Below are positions 11,107-22,916 of a stretch of DNA of 64,000 nt, piece after piece. Source of the DNA: Rhizoclosmatium globosum (taxonomy: Eukaryota; Chytridiomycota; Chytridiomycetes; Chytridiales; Chytriomycetaceae); assembly GCA_002104985.1 (NCBI GenBank), contig MCGO01000208.1, positions 1 through 64,000 of the forward strand. The letters are read 5' to 3'. Every line of letters starts with the position of its first letter. Positions within the stretch are counted from its first letter, which is position 1. The notes beneath the pieces were generated by a model. The model was not told where the DNA came from. It worked only from the letters and a program-made list of their open reading frames with translations, and did no database searches. Both the position numbers and the translations under genes were made by a program.

Positions 11107-12826
11107 ATGACCACCTCCATATCACTCGAAATAATCCGCGACATCTTTGGATGGATTGACCCTCGATGCGCTCACTGTTACCGAGAGCTGTGTCGCAGAG
11201 TGAATGTGGCTCTTGATGATATCCACTTTGCGAGGCTCAACCTTCACCAATTCAGCACTTACAACCACCAACCAACGGTAACTGATGAATGGCAAGAATA
11301 CAAAATGTACCACCAATCAACTGTAACTGATGAATGGCAAGAATCTACAATTTTGTATATCAAAGATAAATTTGGTATTACTTCGGAGGACAGCAATATC
11401 AGCATATATCCTCATGGACTTGACCACATGTTCTTTGCTTTCCCAAAAGATTACCGCACCGTGTATGCTGAATCCATGCTTAAAGACTTGGCTGTAATGA
11501 AATGGGTAAAAGGATTTACCATGAATGAACGCCAAAAACTTCATCCATTATCCAAACTACACTCTGAGATTGGGCTTCTCACAAAACTTCAGGTTCTTGA
11601 ACTAGACCGTCTTTCATTACCTGGACCAATTTCATCTCGCACTCCTCCGACATTTGCTATTGGAGACGTTGGGTTTGACAGGGAATATTCCATCATGTAT
11701 CGGTCAACTTATTCATCTGAAAACACTTTCGTTGTCAGATAATAGCTTGAACGGACCAATTCCCGTTGAAATCACTCACATCTCAAATCTTAATTATTTG
11801 GATTTGAATCGGAATCAACTGTCTGGCAATATACCCGAATCAATAGGGAACTTGACAAGTCTATTAATATTAAGATTGGGGTCCAATTGCTTGAGTGGGT
11901 CGATTCCGTCCACAATTGGACGACTTGTAAATCTTAATGAATTAAGTCTTGAATATAACCAGCTCACTGGATGTATTCCTCCCAAAATTGGAAACATGCA
12001 GAACATGATATACATTTGTCTCCACGTCAATCAACTTGATGGATGTATTCCTTCGGAAATTGGAAACATGCAGCAGCTGAGTTACCTTAGCCTTTACTGC
12101 AATCAACTTGATGGATGTATTCCTCCCGAAATTGGAAATATGCAGCAGCTGAGTAGCCTTTACCTCAGCGACAATCTCCTTGATGGATGTATTCCTCCTG
12201 AAATTGGAAACATGCAGCAGCTGAGTAGCCTTTACCTCAGCGACAATCTCCTTGATGGATATATTCCTCCTGAAATTGGATACATGCAGCAACTGAGGTG
12301 CCTTACCCTCAGCGATAATCATCTTGATGGATGTATACCAGCCGAATTAGGAACACTTAAGAATTTGTGTGTTCTTGATATCAGTGGAAATAAGTTCACT
12401 GGACATCTGCCTGATTTCTTGAGTGGACTCACGTCGCTTACAGTGCTTGATGTAAGCAGGAACAGTTTTTCAGGGCCCATTTCAGAAGTTGCTTCGTCTC
12501 AATTTATTGATTGTCAATCAATCAATCTTAGTAACAATGCATTCACGGGAAAGATGCCTGATACTTTGTGGAATGCTGGGAATTTAAAGGAACTTTTCTT
12601 GAATGATACACAATTTGACGCATTTGAAATTCCGGACACTGTTGGAGAGAGCTTGAAAATATTGGATATAAGTAATATGAAAGTGTTTGGACGTTTGCCT
12701 GTGGCCTTGGCATACCTAGAAGAACTGAAAGTCGATGGAACTAACCTTGAAAAGATTGTGAATTGTGCATTTACATTTTGTTCTTTTTGGTCATATTTGA
12801 GGAATATTGGGTTTGAGTTGGATTGA
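11107..12826 (+). pseudogene. F-box-like LRR protein, type II (copy 2), frameshifted
   Basis: The gene begins with an F-box-like segment (SLEIIRDIFGWIDPRCAHCY), a linker with an internal ~45-bp duplication giving VTDEWQE twice, then LRRs. Compared with the inverted copy at 43724-42103, 14 bases are lost near 11630 (after LSLPGPI), so the first frame ends at 11742. The LRR frame resumes at about 11654 and runs intact to 12826 with the same C-terminal cap as the other copies. Unlike the single-base lesions elsewhere, a 14-base loss is unlikely to be a read error. The repeats between 12035 and 12394 are nearly identical 72-bp units, evidence of recent array growth. Confidence 0.72.
12035..12394 (+). 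repeat. Five 72-bp tandem repeats inside the LRR array
   Basis: Units starting with CTTGATGGATGTATTCC recur at 12035, 12107, 12179, 12251 and 12323, exactly 72 bp (24 codons, one LRR) apart and almost identical at the base level. The inverted copy near 42600-42800 has fewer units, so the number differs between paralogues. Confidence 0.9.
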
Positions 12827-13199
12827 TTTTGAGTGTTCATTCAGTTTTAAGATATAAAGTCTACTTTCAAGTTAATAGTGTCTCCTCTACTTGGGTGTAT
12901 CTTGTAACTAGATGTACTTTAGTTGAGGGTTTATTCTTGGAGAAGTTGCTGCATAACCTTGATCTCAGGTCAGTCACTTGGGTCAAATCGAACTCGTGAG
13001 GGACCGGAGTCCGCAAAGTAGACAAAAACTCTTGACAGACCGTGTTTATGAGTCATCTACTATATTGATTATATAATTTCAATTGATTGATTGTGATATA
13101 GGTATTATCGGAGAATTACTATTAACTATTGTATTCTATTCTTTTTCATAGACATGACAGACAAGCACTAAAACACTAAGTGATAAGCATACCGTCCAC
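12827..13199. other. Convergent intergenic spacer, duplicated
   Basis: This lies between the stop codons of a plus-strand LRR gene and the minus-strand chitinase. It must carry both 3' ends. The same sequence appears inverted at 41757-42102, with small indels. No gene is seen in it. Confidence 0.6.
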
Positions 13200-14687
13200 T
13201 TAGTTTGGAAGGCTGTTCACAAATGTCTTGTACTTTGCTCCATCTGTGAGCCCCATCCAGAAACAGTCCCACCACATCAATCCGCCAAAGATGGATGGAT
13301 TCAAAGCCTTCCAGCCTGGAACCAAACTGGAAACTGCAGCCCAGGGGTCAGATGACCAAAGTTTCCAGCGTTTGCACTTGCAGGGAATCCAACAACCAAT
13401 TTAACGTTCTTGTTTGGCCACAATGGCGTCTGAGACATCCAAGATCCTTGGTTATGGTTCCAGATGGAAGAGTTGTCTGCATAGTTGGGACCTTGTTGAG
13501 GACCACTGAAAGCCAAACCACAAAGCGCAGAGTAGAACTGAACAGAGACGAAATCAAACCATCCGTTCTTCAACGTGTAATCCATGTTGGCATCAGGAAT
13601 TGGACACTGTGGTGCAGCTGAAATGTAGTACTGCTTCCCAGATGCGACAATCAAGGAACGCAATTCGTTCACAAGTTCCGCGTATCCTGCATTCGTGCTT
13701 CCATCATTGCTCTCCACATCGATATCAATTCCATCAAGAACGACACCTGGAAGTACACGAGAAGCCAAGGGAGTACTACCACCCAGGAAGTTGTTCCACA
13801 ACGTTGTTGCAGCAGCTTTTCCCAACCCAGCACCAAGTCCCGCAGATCCAAGTTGTCCTCCGACGGAAGCTCCAATACGGATTCCCTTGGATTGACAGTA
13901 TAGGACGTCGGCGGCGACTTGTTTGAGGTCGCGTTGGGTGATGTCGGAGTCGAATACCCAGGTTCCAGCATTAATGAAGGAGAGTTGGATGATGGAGTAA
14001 ACGTTCAAATCACAATAAGTTGCGAGGGAGAGTTCTCCGGCAGTTGGGTGGGCTCCCCAGTACGAGACGATTAAGTTCTGGTATGCACCAGATGGAGGTG
14101 GAGGAGTTCCTGTTGTAGTGACTACAGCGGCGGTTGTCGTTTGAACGACTACAGCGGCGGTTGTCGTTTGAACGACGACAACAGTTGTTGTTTGAACGAT
14201 TGGAGCTGTGGTGGTTTTCACAACGGCAGTGGTTGTTGGTGGCACGGCATTCGTAGTTGTGGATTTCACAGGAACTGTTGTGGTTGTGGTTGTAGTTGTA
14301 GTTGTGGAGGTGGTTGTCGTCTAACAAAATCGTAAATAATGATATGAAACATAAGAGTATGCCAACCTTGGCAGCGGCGGCAGTCGTGGTTTGAGGGTTT
14401 GGATTCGTACCAGTAAGACAACCAACATAACCGCTGATAGTACAATACGTTCCAGTACCACAAGTTTGCAAAAGAGTCCAGTTGAGAACACCTCCAGCTC
14501 CGTAAGCGCATTGATTCAAGCTCTAAAACACAGAAAAGTCAACGACGAAGTGTGAACATTATTATCCCACCTGTCCTGAACACTGATAAGCACCAAAAGC
14601 ACAAGTATCACGCTTGGATATATCAATTGGAGAAGCAGAGACTGCAGTAATAGCAGCTACCACTGAAAGGACTGATGAAAGCTGCAT
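13200..14687 (-). CDS. Secreted GH18 chitinase with N-terminal CBM19-like module (copy A; one C-terminal frameshift)
   Basis: Three exons: 14571-14687, 14367-14522 and 13200-14320, with introns of 48 and 46 nt. The protein has a signal peptide (MQLSSVLSVVAAITAVSASP), a six-cysteine chitin-binding module resembling CBM19, a Thr-rich linker, and a class III GH18 catalytic domain. The catalytic motif LDGIDIDVE (family DGxDxDxE) is intact, as is the first strand YQNLIVSYWG. Near 13346 one base is missing relative to the copy at 40557-41756, so the frame ends early (ORF end 13301) and loses the last ~45 residues, including MWWDCFWMG, which belongs to the end of the barrel. Without that lesion the gene stops at 13200. 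The product would hydrolyse chitin in the fungal wall or in the substrate. Confidence 0.8.
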
Positions 14688-14878
14688 AGTTGGGAGACAA
14701 ATTCTGGGAGTGATATACGGGAGGCATTCCCTCTTTTCTATGCTTTCCGCAGAGTAGCAAAGCGTCACGTGTAATATCTATGGATCAGGTGGAAAGTCAT
14801 TCGGCTGCATCAGGTGGGAAAGCGGGGCCACCCTGATTAAATTTTTTTTTGCTTGGCAGCGATTTAATCACTAATCAT

Positions 14879-16140
14879 TTATTGGTGATGTGTGCTGAAC
14901 AGAGTTTCAAATAAGTGGATTAAGCTCTGTGGGACGATGGGGAGGTGGTAGATTCCAATGACACGGTAGAATTGGTGTAGGAAGAGTGGGCTGACGATGA
15001 GAGTGATAGCAAGAGCGACTGTGCAAACGATTAGCTCTCAAAGCGATGCGAAGATACTTACTCATAATCCTCGTGGCTTTCCAAAGAATCGACTTCCAAA
15101 CAGTTTGTCTGATTGGTATTCAAGAATACAAAGTACCCCCTGCGTCAAAAAGAACACAAGACTTCCACCCAACGGCTGTTCTCCCAGGAAGAACAATAAT
15201 GTTCCAAACTCATGATTTAAAGCTGATTGAAAAAACGCTGCCATGCAGGCAATCGAGAGATGGATTGGGTTCCTCTTTGCTGCAGAATTGCGAGGTGGAT
15301 CAATGTATTCGAGGAACTTGAGTGTGGGAACAAACGCAACGTGATGAAAGTACGACTTCATAGGAATATTCCATCTTCGTGACCAGAACTCGTGCAGCGA
15401 GGTGGAAAGGAACGGGTTCTTGAATAACGGGAAGTACGGTACTTAAATAGAATCGCGATAGCGAGCACTGTAATCTCATAACCTACCATAAATCAAAATG
15501 ATCAGCGCATCTTAAAACCCCCGAGGAGTATACAACTTACTAATCTGCATCTTACAAAACCCCATCACAGCCAACACAACAATCCCCTTACACTTTCCAA
15601 ATCCCTTAAATCCAACAACCCCGTCCGGAGTAAATGGATACAAATTCGTATACGCAATCGTCGCCGCATACACACCCAAAAACACACACTGTCTCGCCAC
15701 AACCCCAACATAAAACCCGACACCCCGTCCTCTGGTTTCCACTTCCGAAGCCCCGCAGCGTCCCACGCATCTTTACGTGTTTCCGCGTGAATCGCGGGTT
15801 GTTGGATGTGATGAGGAACTCAATGTAGTTGTGGCGTGTCCAGGTTTCTGTGTTTTTGAGGAGGCTTGATTCGAGGAGGCGGACGGAGAGGAAGCCGGAT
15901 ATGATTAGGGACCATGTGTAGTCGTAGACGGGGTTGTTGCAGCGGCAGAGGGGCCAGAAGAGGGCGTAGGCTAGATTGGGGACTAGGAGCTCGATCCATT
16001 GGGGGAGGCGGGGTTTGGATGTTAGAGTGGGTAGTGGACTAGTGGAATTACGAGGATTGCGTGGGCCTGGTTGGAGGTTTGACGTTTAGTTTGGGAGAGT
16101 TACGAGGGTGAAGCTTTACAAGTGTCAACCAAACAGGCAT
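14879..16140 (-). CDS. Membrane-bound O-acyltransferase, wax-synthase-like
   Basis: A polytopic protein with the wax-synthase/MBOAT motif SLHEFWSRRWN at about 15370-15400, followed by histidine-containing helices (ALNHEFGTLLFF) and a last helix pair ending near 14879. The N-terminal part includes RLPQWIELLVPNLAYALFWP and further helices. Exons are separated by short introns, for example one ending AAG near 15440 and one between about 15058 and 15017. Two or three single-base shifts (near 15770 and 15735) split the open frame, one in an A run, so the model is not exact. Known for the family: transfer of an acyl group from acyl-CoA to a fatty alcohol or sterol in the ER membrane. The substrate here is unknown. 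The ATG at 16140 is the most plausible start but its first intron is uncertain. Confidence 0.65.
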
Positions 16141-16350
16141 TTGTATGAGAGCAGAAAGAATCGGAACGTTCACAAGAGAATTCTTGGAATCAAAATGCAG
16201 CGCTTTTCAAGTTTTGGGTGAATGTTTCCGATCTCCTTCCGATCTCCAACAAGGCTGAACACCGCAGAATCCAAAAGGTATAAATAAGTTTATACATAGT
16301 CAAATAGTCTGCTCATATCTCTCTCCCATCCAAAACCCAAAACCTAACAA

Positions 16351-19348
16351 TTAAACTGCTGCATCCCCACCACCACCACCAGCAGCCTTCTTCTGCTTCT
16401 TCAAAATCATCTGCTCCAAAATATCCTTCGCATACACAATTCGATCCACAACCTCCCTCTCCTTCCTCGCGAGAAACGATTCAACGGTGCGGGTTGTCAT
16501 TTCGCGGTTCTTGTCAATGTATGTGATGAGTTGCGCGTTTTGGGAGAGGATCAGTTTTGTGTGGTCAAAGAGGTTGATCTTATGAAGGGCTCGTTAGTTT
16601 TGGAGGGGAAAGGGTTTGGATGGGTGTATTACGTACCTGGACGATTTGGTTGCTCAGGCGGAATACGACTCCATGTTTCGTTTTCAGGTATTTCGTGAGG
16701 AAGATTAAGTCTGATGTTCGAGGAGATGTATGGATATCTTCTTTCACATTCTGTTGGTTGTGTTTTTTTAGATTCCCAAATACACAAGAGAACAAGCAAC
16801 ATAACTCACCTGGTACAACTTCTCCTGCATATACCCTGCGAAATGCTTCAAAAGCGTTACTTTCTTTTGCAAGTCGGTTGGATACGTTGTCATTGTATAT
16901 GGCCGTCTATGCATTCGTGTTCCTTCTGCTCCAGACTCGTAGTACAAGTATTCGATATGTCTGCCATACCCAACCTCCGTCAGCATACGTTAAAATAAAG
17001 AAAACACTCACACTTGGTCTGAAGACATCAACAAACTCGTTGAATCGTTAAAGTAGACACCAATAGACCCGTCCTGCAATTCATACCCGAGTCCATATTT
17101 GTTTGAATAGTCGATCCATTTTATAATGAATACGTCGGGGTGTGGAGATTCGTCTTCGTCTGTGGCGGGGTGGTAGGTTTGGGAGTTTACGTTTGAGATG
17201 GCGGTTTTGATTGTGCGGTACATGTTTTCGAGTGTGCTTCTTGGTGTTGTTGTCGTTTGCTCGACTTGCCGGTTTAGGTTTGGTGTGGGTGGTCTCATTA
17301 GCGTTGGTTGTGGTTGGGTTGTTGGTGTAGATGTGGCTGGAATGTCTGCGTCGTTGCGTGTGAGTGATCGACGCGTTTGCTGAAGAGGTGATGCTGTCAT
17401 TGTAGATGGTTGTTGTTGTGGAATGGAAACGGGGTCTATACAAATTGTGAGTATTCCATCGTTCCAATATCTTGGTTTCAAACCTTTTGCGACTGCCCTT
17501 GTTTCCTTCTCCGTACTATAATTATGTGTTTGAACACTATGTCTCAACGTCCGCGGTGAAGCCTGGTTCAGAGTCGCTGCACAAACACATCAATACATCA
17601 AACAACATCAGAGAATGCACTCAACTAGACTCTCCCAACACACCCTCATGAACCGAACTCCGTAATCTCTGCACCCCACTCCCTCTACCCCCTCGATTCT
17701 CATTCTCAACATTCTCATCCTGAGAGCGATGCGTCGCAGTCATAACCAACGCTGACATTGACTTTACAAACGGTTCCACTTCCGCCGAGATTCCACGCGA
17801 CGCGCGTTGTCGCTCTGTTAGAGGCGGCACAGGTTCTGCTTCGATGCGTTTTGCGGGGGAGTCAAGGGAAGTGTGGGTGATTGGTTCTGAGGTGGTACGT
17901 TTTGGAAGTGGAGGTATTTCGTATGTGGGAATGACGGGTGCGCGTGGCGAAGAGGGTTTCGGTTGACCAATTAGTCCTCCAGGAGCTACGGTTGTGGTGG
18001 TGGTTGAAGTGGTATTCGATCTTGAGAGTTTTCCGTTTGATGAAGGTTGGTTGTTTCGGACTACAATGTTGAGTTCGGCGAGAGTTGGGATGGTGTGTAA
18101 TGCACTTGTTGGGATTAAATAGGGGACGGGTTCGGCGACGAAAAAGGTGTATCCAAGGACTTCTTGCACGGTTGGGCGAGAGTTTGGGTCTCTGGTTAAT
18201 AAGGCTTCCACGACTTCACGCGCAGCATCGGAGATGGGGACGTTGTTGGGGAATTCGTATGTGTTGTCACGAATCTTTTTGTAGATTTGCTTCACGTCTT
18301 TTGTTTGGAAGGGGGGTTTTCCGATTAGGAGGGTGTAGAGGACGACGCCGAGGGACCACATGTCTACTTCGTAGGAGTGTCCTGTTGATGTGTCAAAGAG
18401 TACTTCGGGGGCAATGTAGTTTGGTGTTCCACAGATTGTCCTGTTAATGGTTATTTGTTAGGTATGAGGTTCAATGAAACGGTCTCCATACTTTTTTCTT
18501 TCACCGTCGTGTTTGAGAATGGCAGCTAATCCAAAGTCTCCAATCTTGAGGCGCATATCTTTAGCGAGGAACATGTTCCCGAGCTTCAAGTCACGATGAA
18601 TGACGCGGTGTTGATGCATATAATTGACGCCATGCAAGAGATGGTGCATATAATATCGTACTTCTGGTTCTGAAAGACGTTTACGAGTTCTGAGCATATC
18701 GACCATCGTCTATTGAGTTGGGTAGTTTTTAGATGGTTGTCGGACATGAGAGGACAAGAAACAGTTCCAGAACTGAAGCACACGCATTCATCCAATCTCC
18801 CGCACAATCTTATCATCAAATTAGAAAGAAAGAGACTCACGCCATTCTCGCAGAGCTCCATAATCATGTACACATTATCGTCATCTTCAAACACGTGCTG
18901 AAACTGAACAATTGCAGGATGGGACATTTGCTGATGGATTCTAATTTCTGCGAATAGCTACAATGTTGAATGCGGTACGATTAGGTTAGTTCTGAGTCTG
19001 GGAAGGTGGTGCGTTGAAAGCACTGAGCCAAGCACCTTTTGCTTCTGTTTCTGCGAAGTCAGCGAGGCCTTCCGAATAACCTTCGCGGCGAGTCGCTCGC
19101 CCTTTTCAGTTGATACTTCGAAACAGCGCGCGAATCCGCCCTTTTTAAACGAAGGTGAAGCTGTCAATTCCTTCGCACTTGATTGGTGGTTATTTTAAAC
19201 GTACTTCTCCGAGCAGCTTTCCAGTCGCGTACGAGGCATTTGCTTTCTTGTCGATTATTAATTGAGGTGGTGGTGGTCCAGCGTGCTTTGAGGAAGATGT
19301 TGGTGGTGGTGGTTGTGCTGCTGAAACAGGTGGTTTCACTTGCTCCAT
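16351..19348 (-). CDS. PLK1: Polo-like kinase
   Basis: A Ser/Thr kinase domain followed by two polo boxes. Visible are a PLK-type glycine loop ([14 protein letters not shown] once intron 19141-19204 is removed), the catalytic loop [14 protein letters not shown], the activation segment [15 protein letters not shown], and the helix [20 protein letters not shown] ~200-residue Ser/Thr/Pro-rich linker follows, then polo box 1 ([18 protein letters not shown]) and polo box 2 ([13 protein letters not shown]), and a C-terminal coiled tail ending in poly-Gly. Eight or so short introns splice in frame without any indel; the one near 17630 uses a GTTGAG donor. Known role: entry into mitosis, spindle and cytokinesis control, recruited to phosphorylated partners through the polo boxes. 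It is expressed from the promoter shared with SNX3. Confidence 0.93.
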
Positions 19349-19458
19349 TTGTTTGAAGAATTGAATCAGAGACAGAAAAAGAATGTCGAGAAACTGGCCC
19401 GAGGGTTTGTTCGACCAGCCCCTTTCTTTCCTTTCTTTCTTGTTAGGCAACTGACTGG
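19349..19458. promoter_or_regulatory. Compact bidirectional promoter between Polo kinase and SNX3
   Basis: Only 110 bases separate the two divergent start codons (19348 minus, 19459 plus). It holds a polypyrimidine/polypurine stretch (TTTCTTTCCTTTCTTTCTTG near 19420-19440). Core elements such as a TATA box are not obvious. If the SNX3 start is really further in, the promoter would be slightly larger. Confidence 0.5.
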
Positions 19459-20404
19459 ATGCACCTAGGACTGTCCAAGATTGACTTTAGAGAACAGGTG
19501 CCTTCGCAGTCCTAGTCCTAGTCCTAGTCCCTGGTCGTCTAACCCACTCGCCCTGACAGACCGCCGAAGAGCGCTATGGCGTCCCAGAGAACTTTCTCGA
19601 AGTCGAAGTGCGAAACCCGCAAATCCAAGGCACGGGTCGCTCGCAGTTTGTCGACTACGAGATTGTCGTAAAAGTAACGTGCCCCGCTCGTCTCCTTCTC
19701 TTTCTTACATTTCAAATCGCAACAGACAAATATTCCTGCTTTCAAAATCAAACACTCGGTCGTGAGAAGGCGGTACAGTGACTTTGAATGGTTCAAGGAT
19801 GCCCTCGAGAGAGAGTCTTCAAAGTGAGTTCTCCTTGGAGTTTACAGGCGGCGACAGCTTGTTTGATACTGAAACTCAATGGTTGGGAGTAATGTGGAGT
19901 GGACTGCCGCTTCGAAAAGTGAAACTGGGGCTGTGAACAGAAATGGCAGGAGGTATCCATCGTTTCCACAAAGGGCTAAACTACTGGATATTATGAGTGT
20001 CGAATCGAGAAATAGTTATTGAAGTACTTTCGGCTTCCAGCATTGGAATGTTAGAGTGAATATGGAATCAGGATAGAACTAGAGTTCAACGACTCTGTCA
20101 AAGCAGTAGCGATCAGAAGCAATCTACAGAGAGCCTAACAATTCTTCTCGAATAGAGTCAATATCCCTCCTCTGCCAGGAAAAGTGTACACCAACAGATT
20201 CTCAGATGAAGTTATCGAGACGCGTCGGGCTGGTCTTGAGCGATTCCTTCAAATGTGAGCACCCCTTTCGTCGTACGCTGAAATGACGATATCTAAATTT
20301 GTCTTGGAAACAGTGTTGCGGGACACCCATTACTTCAAACTGGTTCACAAATCCTTGGAGTGTTTATCCAGGACCCAAACTTCAACCGTGACAGCTACCG
20401 ATGA
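19459..20404 (+). CDS. SNX3: Sorting nexin-3-like PX protein
   Basis: Five exons (19459-19497, 19560-19673, 19726-19823, 20156-20254, 20314-20404) total 441 nt and give 146 residues, close to the ~160 of yeast Snx3/Grd19. The protein is essentially one PX domain: [13 protein letters not shown], the phosphoinositide-binding [10 protein letters not shown] (second arginine contacts the 3-phosphate), PPLPGK (proline-rich loop), and [18 protein letters not shown]. Known role: binds PtdIns3P on endosomes and works with retromer in recycling of membrane cargo. The tiny first exon (13 codons) is inferred from a good acceptor with a CTAAC branch site at 19551-19559; its ATG is the least certain part. 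Intron 3 (332 nt) is much longer than others here. Confidence 0.87.
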
Positions 20405-20543
20405 TTGTGACTGATTAGGAAACCAAGTTGTTTTTATTTGATTCTATTTTCGTGATGCATATTCTTTGAATTAAATGGTTTGTCTCTGAACAATTTGACT
20501 CTTGTTTTTTGTTTTTTGCAATTGACATTTGGATAGAACAAGA

Positions 20544-22806
20544 ATGGAGGAGGACAACATTGCATCAGCCGGTTCGTGGGACCAGATTAAGCTGTCTCCT
20601 CGCATGTAAGCTTTCCTTGCCTGTTTAGTGTAGTTACAGTACTAAAGAAGACTTCTAGGCGAGACGCGCTGTCGCTAGTTGGGTTCTCTGACATGACCCC
20701 AGTCCAGGCATCCACGATCCCGCTCTTTCTCGCCCACAAAGATGTCGTAGTCGAAGTACGCACCTTCCCTTCACCTAAGTTACCCTATACTAACACCCTT
20801 CCCAGGCAGTCACCGGAAGCGGAAAGACCTTAGCCTTCGTAATCCCAATCCTCGAAATGCTCCTCCGCCGCGAAGAACAATGGCAAAAGAACGAAATCGG
20901 CGCCCTCATCATCAGCCCCACCCGCGAACTCGCCAAACAAATCAGCGACGTTGTCTCCACATTCCTCAATCACCTAAACCCATCCGACGACGAACCCGTT
21001 CCCGAATTCACGACACAGTATAACCACCGCCTCACACACCAACTGTTCATAGGAGGCACGAGCGTCAATCAGGATATATCGTCGTTTAAATTGAAGGGTG
21101 GGAATATATTGATTGGGACTCCGGGGCGGTTGGAGGACCTGCTTACGACGAGGACGTTGTTGTTTAATACAAAGAACTTGCAAGTTCTTGTGCTTGATGA
21201 GGCGGATCGGTTGCTTGAGTTCAAGTCGTCTGTTACGGCTATCCTGCTGCGGTTGCCTAAACAACGACGGACTGGGCTGTTTAGTGCGACGATGAGTGAA
21301 GCGCTTGATGGGGTGATTAAAGCGGGACTGAGGAACCCTGTGAAGGTTGCTGTGAAGGTGGAGGCTGTGGGACAGGTGATGAAACCGGGGAGTGCTGGGA
21401 ATGAGCATCAGTTGACTCCTGCGACGCTTTCTATTGGATTTATGGTGCTTGAGTCGCATGAGAAGTTGGAGCAGTTGTTGGCGCATGTGAAGGAGTATCC
21501 TGCTGCAAAGACGATTGTGTATTTCGCGACCTGTGCCATTGTGGATTATATTTATACGGCTTTGACGTTTGATTCGCAGGAGGAGGGGGAAGGGGTTGGT
21601 GGTGGGAAGAAGAAGAAGGGAAAGAAGGAGGGGAAGAAGTATCCTGGGTTTAGTGCGGAATTGGGGGATGTTTTGGTTTTCTCTCTGCATGGAAAGATGA
21701 ATCCTAAGAGACGTGAAGGTGAGCTCATTGATGTTTGGTGGGGAATATTAATGGTTATACAGCGGTATATGAAAAGTTTACGGCGTGTACGGAACCGTGT
21801 CTTTTAATTACGACGGATGTTGCATCGCGAGGACTCGATATTCCGGACGTTGACTGGGTTATTCAATATGACCCTCCACAAGATCCTAAATCCTTCAGTC
21901 ACCGATGTGGACGAACAGCGAGAGCTGGACGTGTCGGAAGTGCTGTAGTCTATTTGACTCCACAGGAGGAGACATACGTTGGTGAGTTCACTCACGTCTT
22001 TAAATAACCACCATACTAAAGCAATCATCAACAGAATTCCTTCAAATCCGTAAAATCCCTCTAACACCCATGCCCCGCCTCTCTTTCACACCCACAACTC
22101 CACTCCTCACAACCCTCCGCGCCCAAAACAAACTCGACAAAGACATTCACGACAAATCAATCAAAGCGTTCACATCCTTCATCCGTTCCTACTGCGAACA
22201 CCAAGCCTCCTCCATCTTCCGTATCCGAAGCGTTGATTTCGCGTCACTTGCGTATAGCTTTGGAATCCTCCGAATGCCCAAGATTTCAGAGTTGAAGACA
22301 ATAAAAGTGGAAGGGTTCGTGGAAGACCGCGTAAATGTAAGTTGTTTTTTGTTGCTTTCACTTGCGAACATCACTAACCTTGCATCTCGGTTCAGCCTGC
22401 CCTGATCCCCTTCAAAAACCCTCAACGAGAGAAACAGAGGCAAGAGAACCTCGCTAAAGCTGCTCAAGCAACCGAAGAAGAACTCGCGAAACAAGCTGCA
22501 AAGAAAAAGAAGTTGCATAAGAAGGAGACTGAGGCGTGGTCTCAACAGAAAGCCGCTAAGGAACGGAAAGTCGAACGACGTGTTAAAAAGATTCGCAAGA
22601 AGGAGGCTATTGCGCGCGTGAAAGCGGAGGCTGAAGGTGTGAAGGAGGACGCTGCTTCTGTCAGTGCTGTTCCTGGGTTGAAGAGGAAAGCAGAGGACGA
22701 TGAGAAGGATGATGTTGAGGATTGGAAGGAACTTAAAAAGGAGGCGAGGGCGAAGAAGGCTAAAAAGGGGAATGGGATTTTTAATAATTACGAAGATGAT
22801 GAATAA
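20544..22806 (+). CDS. SPB4: DEAD-box RNA helicase, Spb4/DDX55 type
   Basis: Six exons (20544-20605, 20659-20755, 20806-21718, 21763-21981, 22035-22336, 22396-22806) join to exactly 668 codons. Helicase motifs in order: Q-motif region ([14 protein letters not shown]), Walker [26 protein letters not shown] (VLDEADRLL), SAT, then in domain 2 [29 protein letters not shown] and [12 protein letters not shown]-terminal extension conserved in Spb4/DDX55 ([20 protein letters not shown]) is followed by a long Lys/Glu coiled tail. Known role: an ATP-dependent helicase for maturation of the 60S pre-ribosome in the nucleolus. No lesions. It starts 140 bp after SNX3 on the same strand. Confidence 0.93.
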
Positions 22807-22916
22807 ACAGTCTATGTGGGAATTCCGGGGATTAAAAAAATGAGGGAGCTCCATAGTCATGTGACGGTGTAATGGCACGTTTTTTTGATCAACCAACAAA
22901 AACAACTCTCCAAATA

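Larger units (their letters stand above)
10940..14447 (+). repeat. Segmental duplication, copy A (inverted relative to 40557-43900)
   Basis: From the 3' flank of one LRR gene, through the type II LRR gene and the intergenic stretch, into the chitin-binding exon of the chitinase, the sequence matches the reverse complement of 40557-43900. The match covers coding and non-coding DNA, including the 10980-11106 leader and the 12827-13199 spacer. The two copies are ~26 kb apart. Confidence 0.85.

Noticed and set aside
12035..12394. Regular repeats that could suggest a CRISPR array
   Set aside because: They are contiguous coding LRR units without spacers, in a eukaryotic gene.
14141..14335. Plus-strand Cys/Gly-rich open frame resembling a cysteine-rich peptide
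   Set aside because: It is the complement of the ACA/ACC Thr-rich linker of the chitinase.
20974..21690. 238-codon minus-strand open frame
   Set aside because: Antisense to the helicase exon with all DEAD-box motifs; composition is low-complexity and no family is recognisable.
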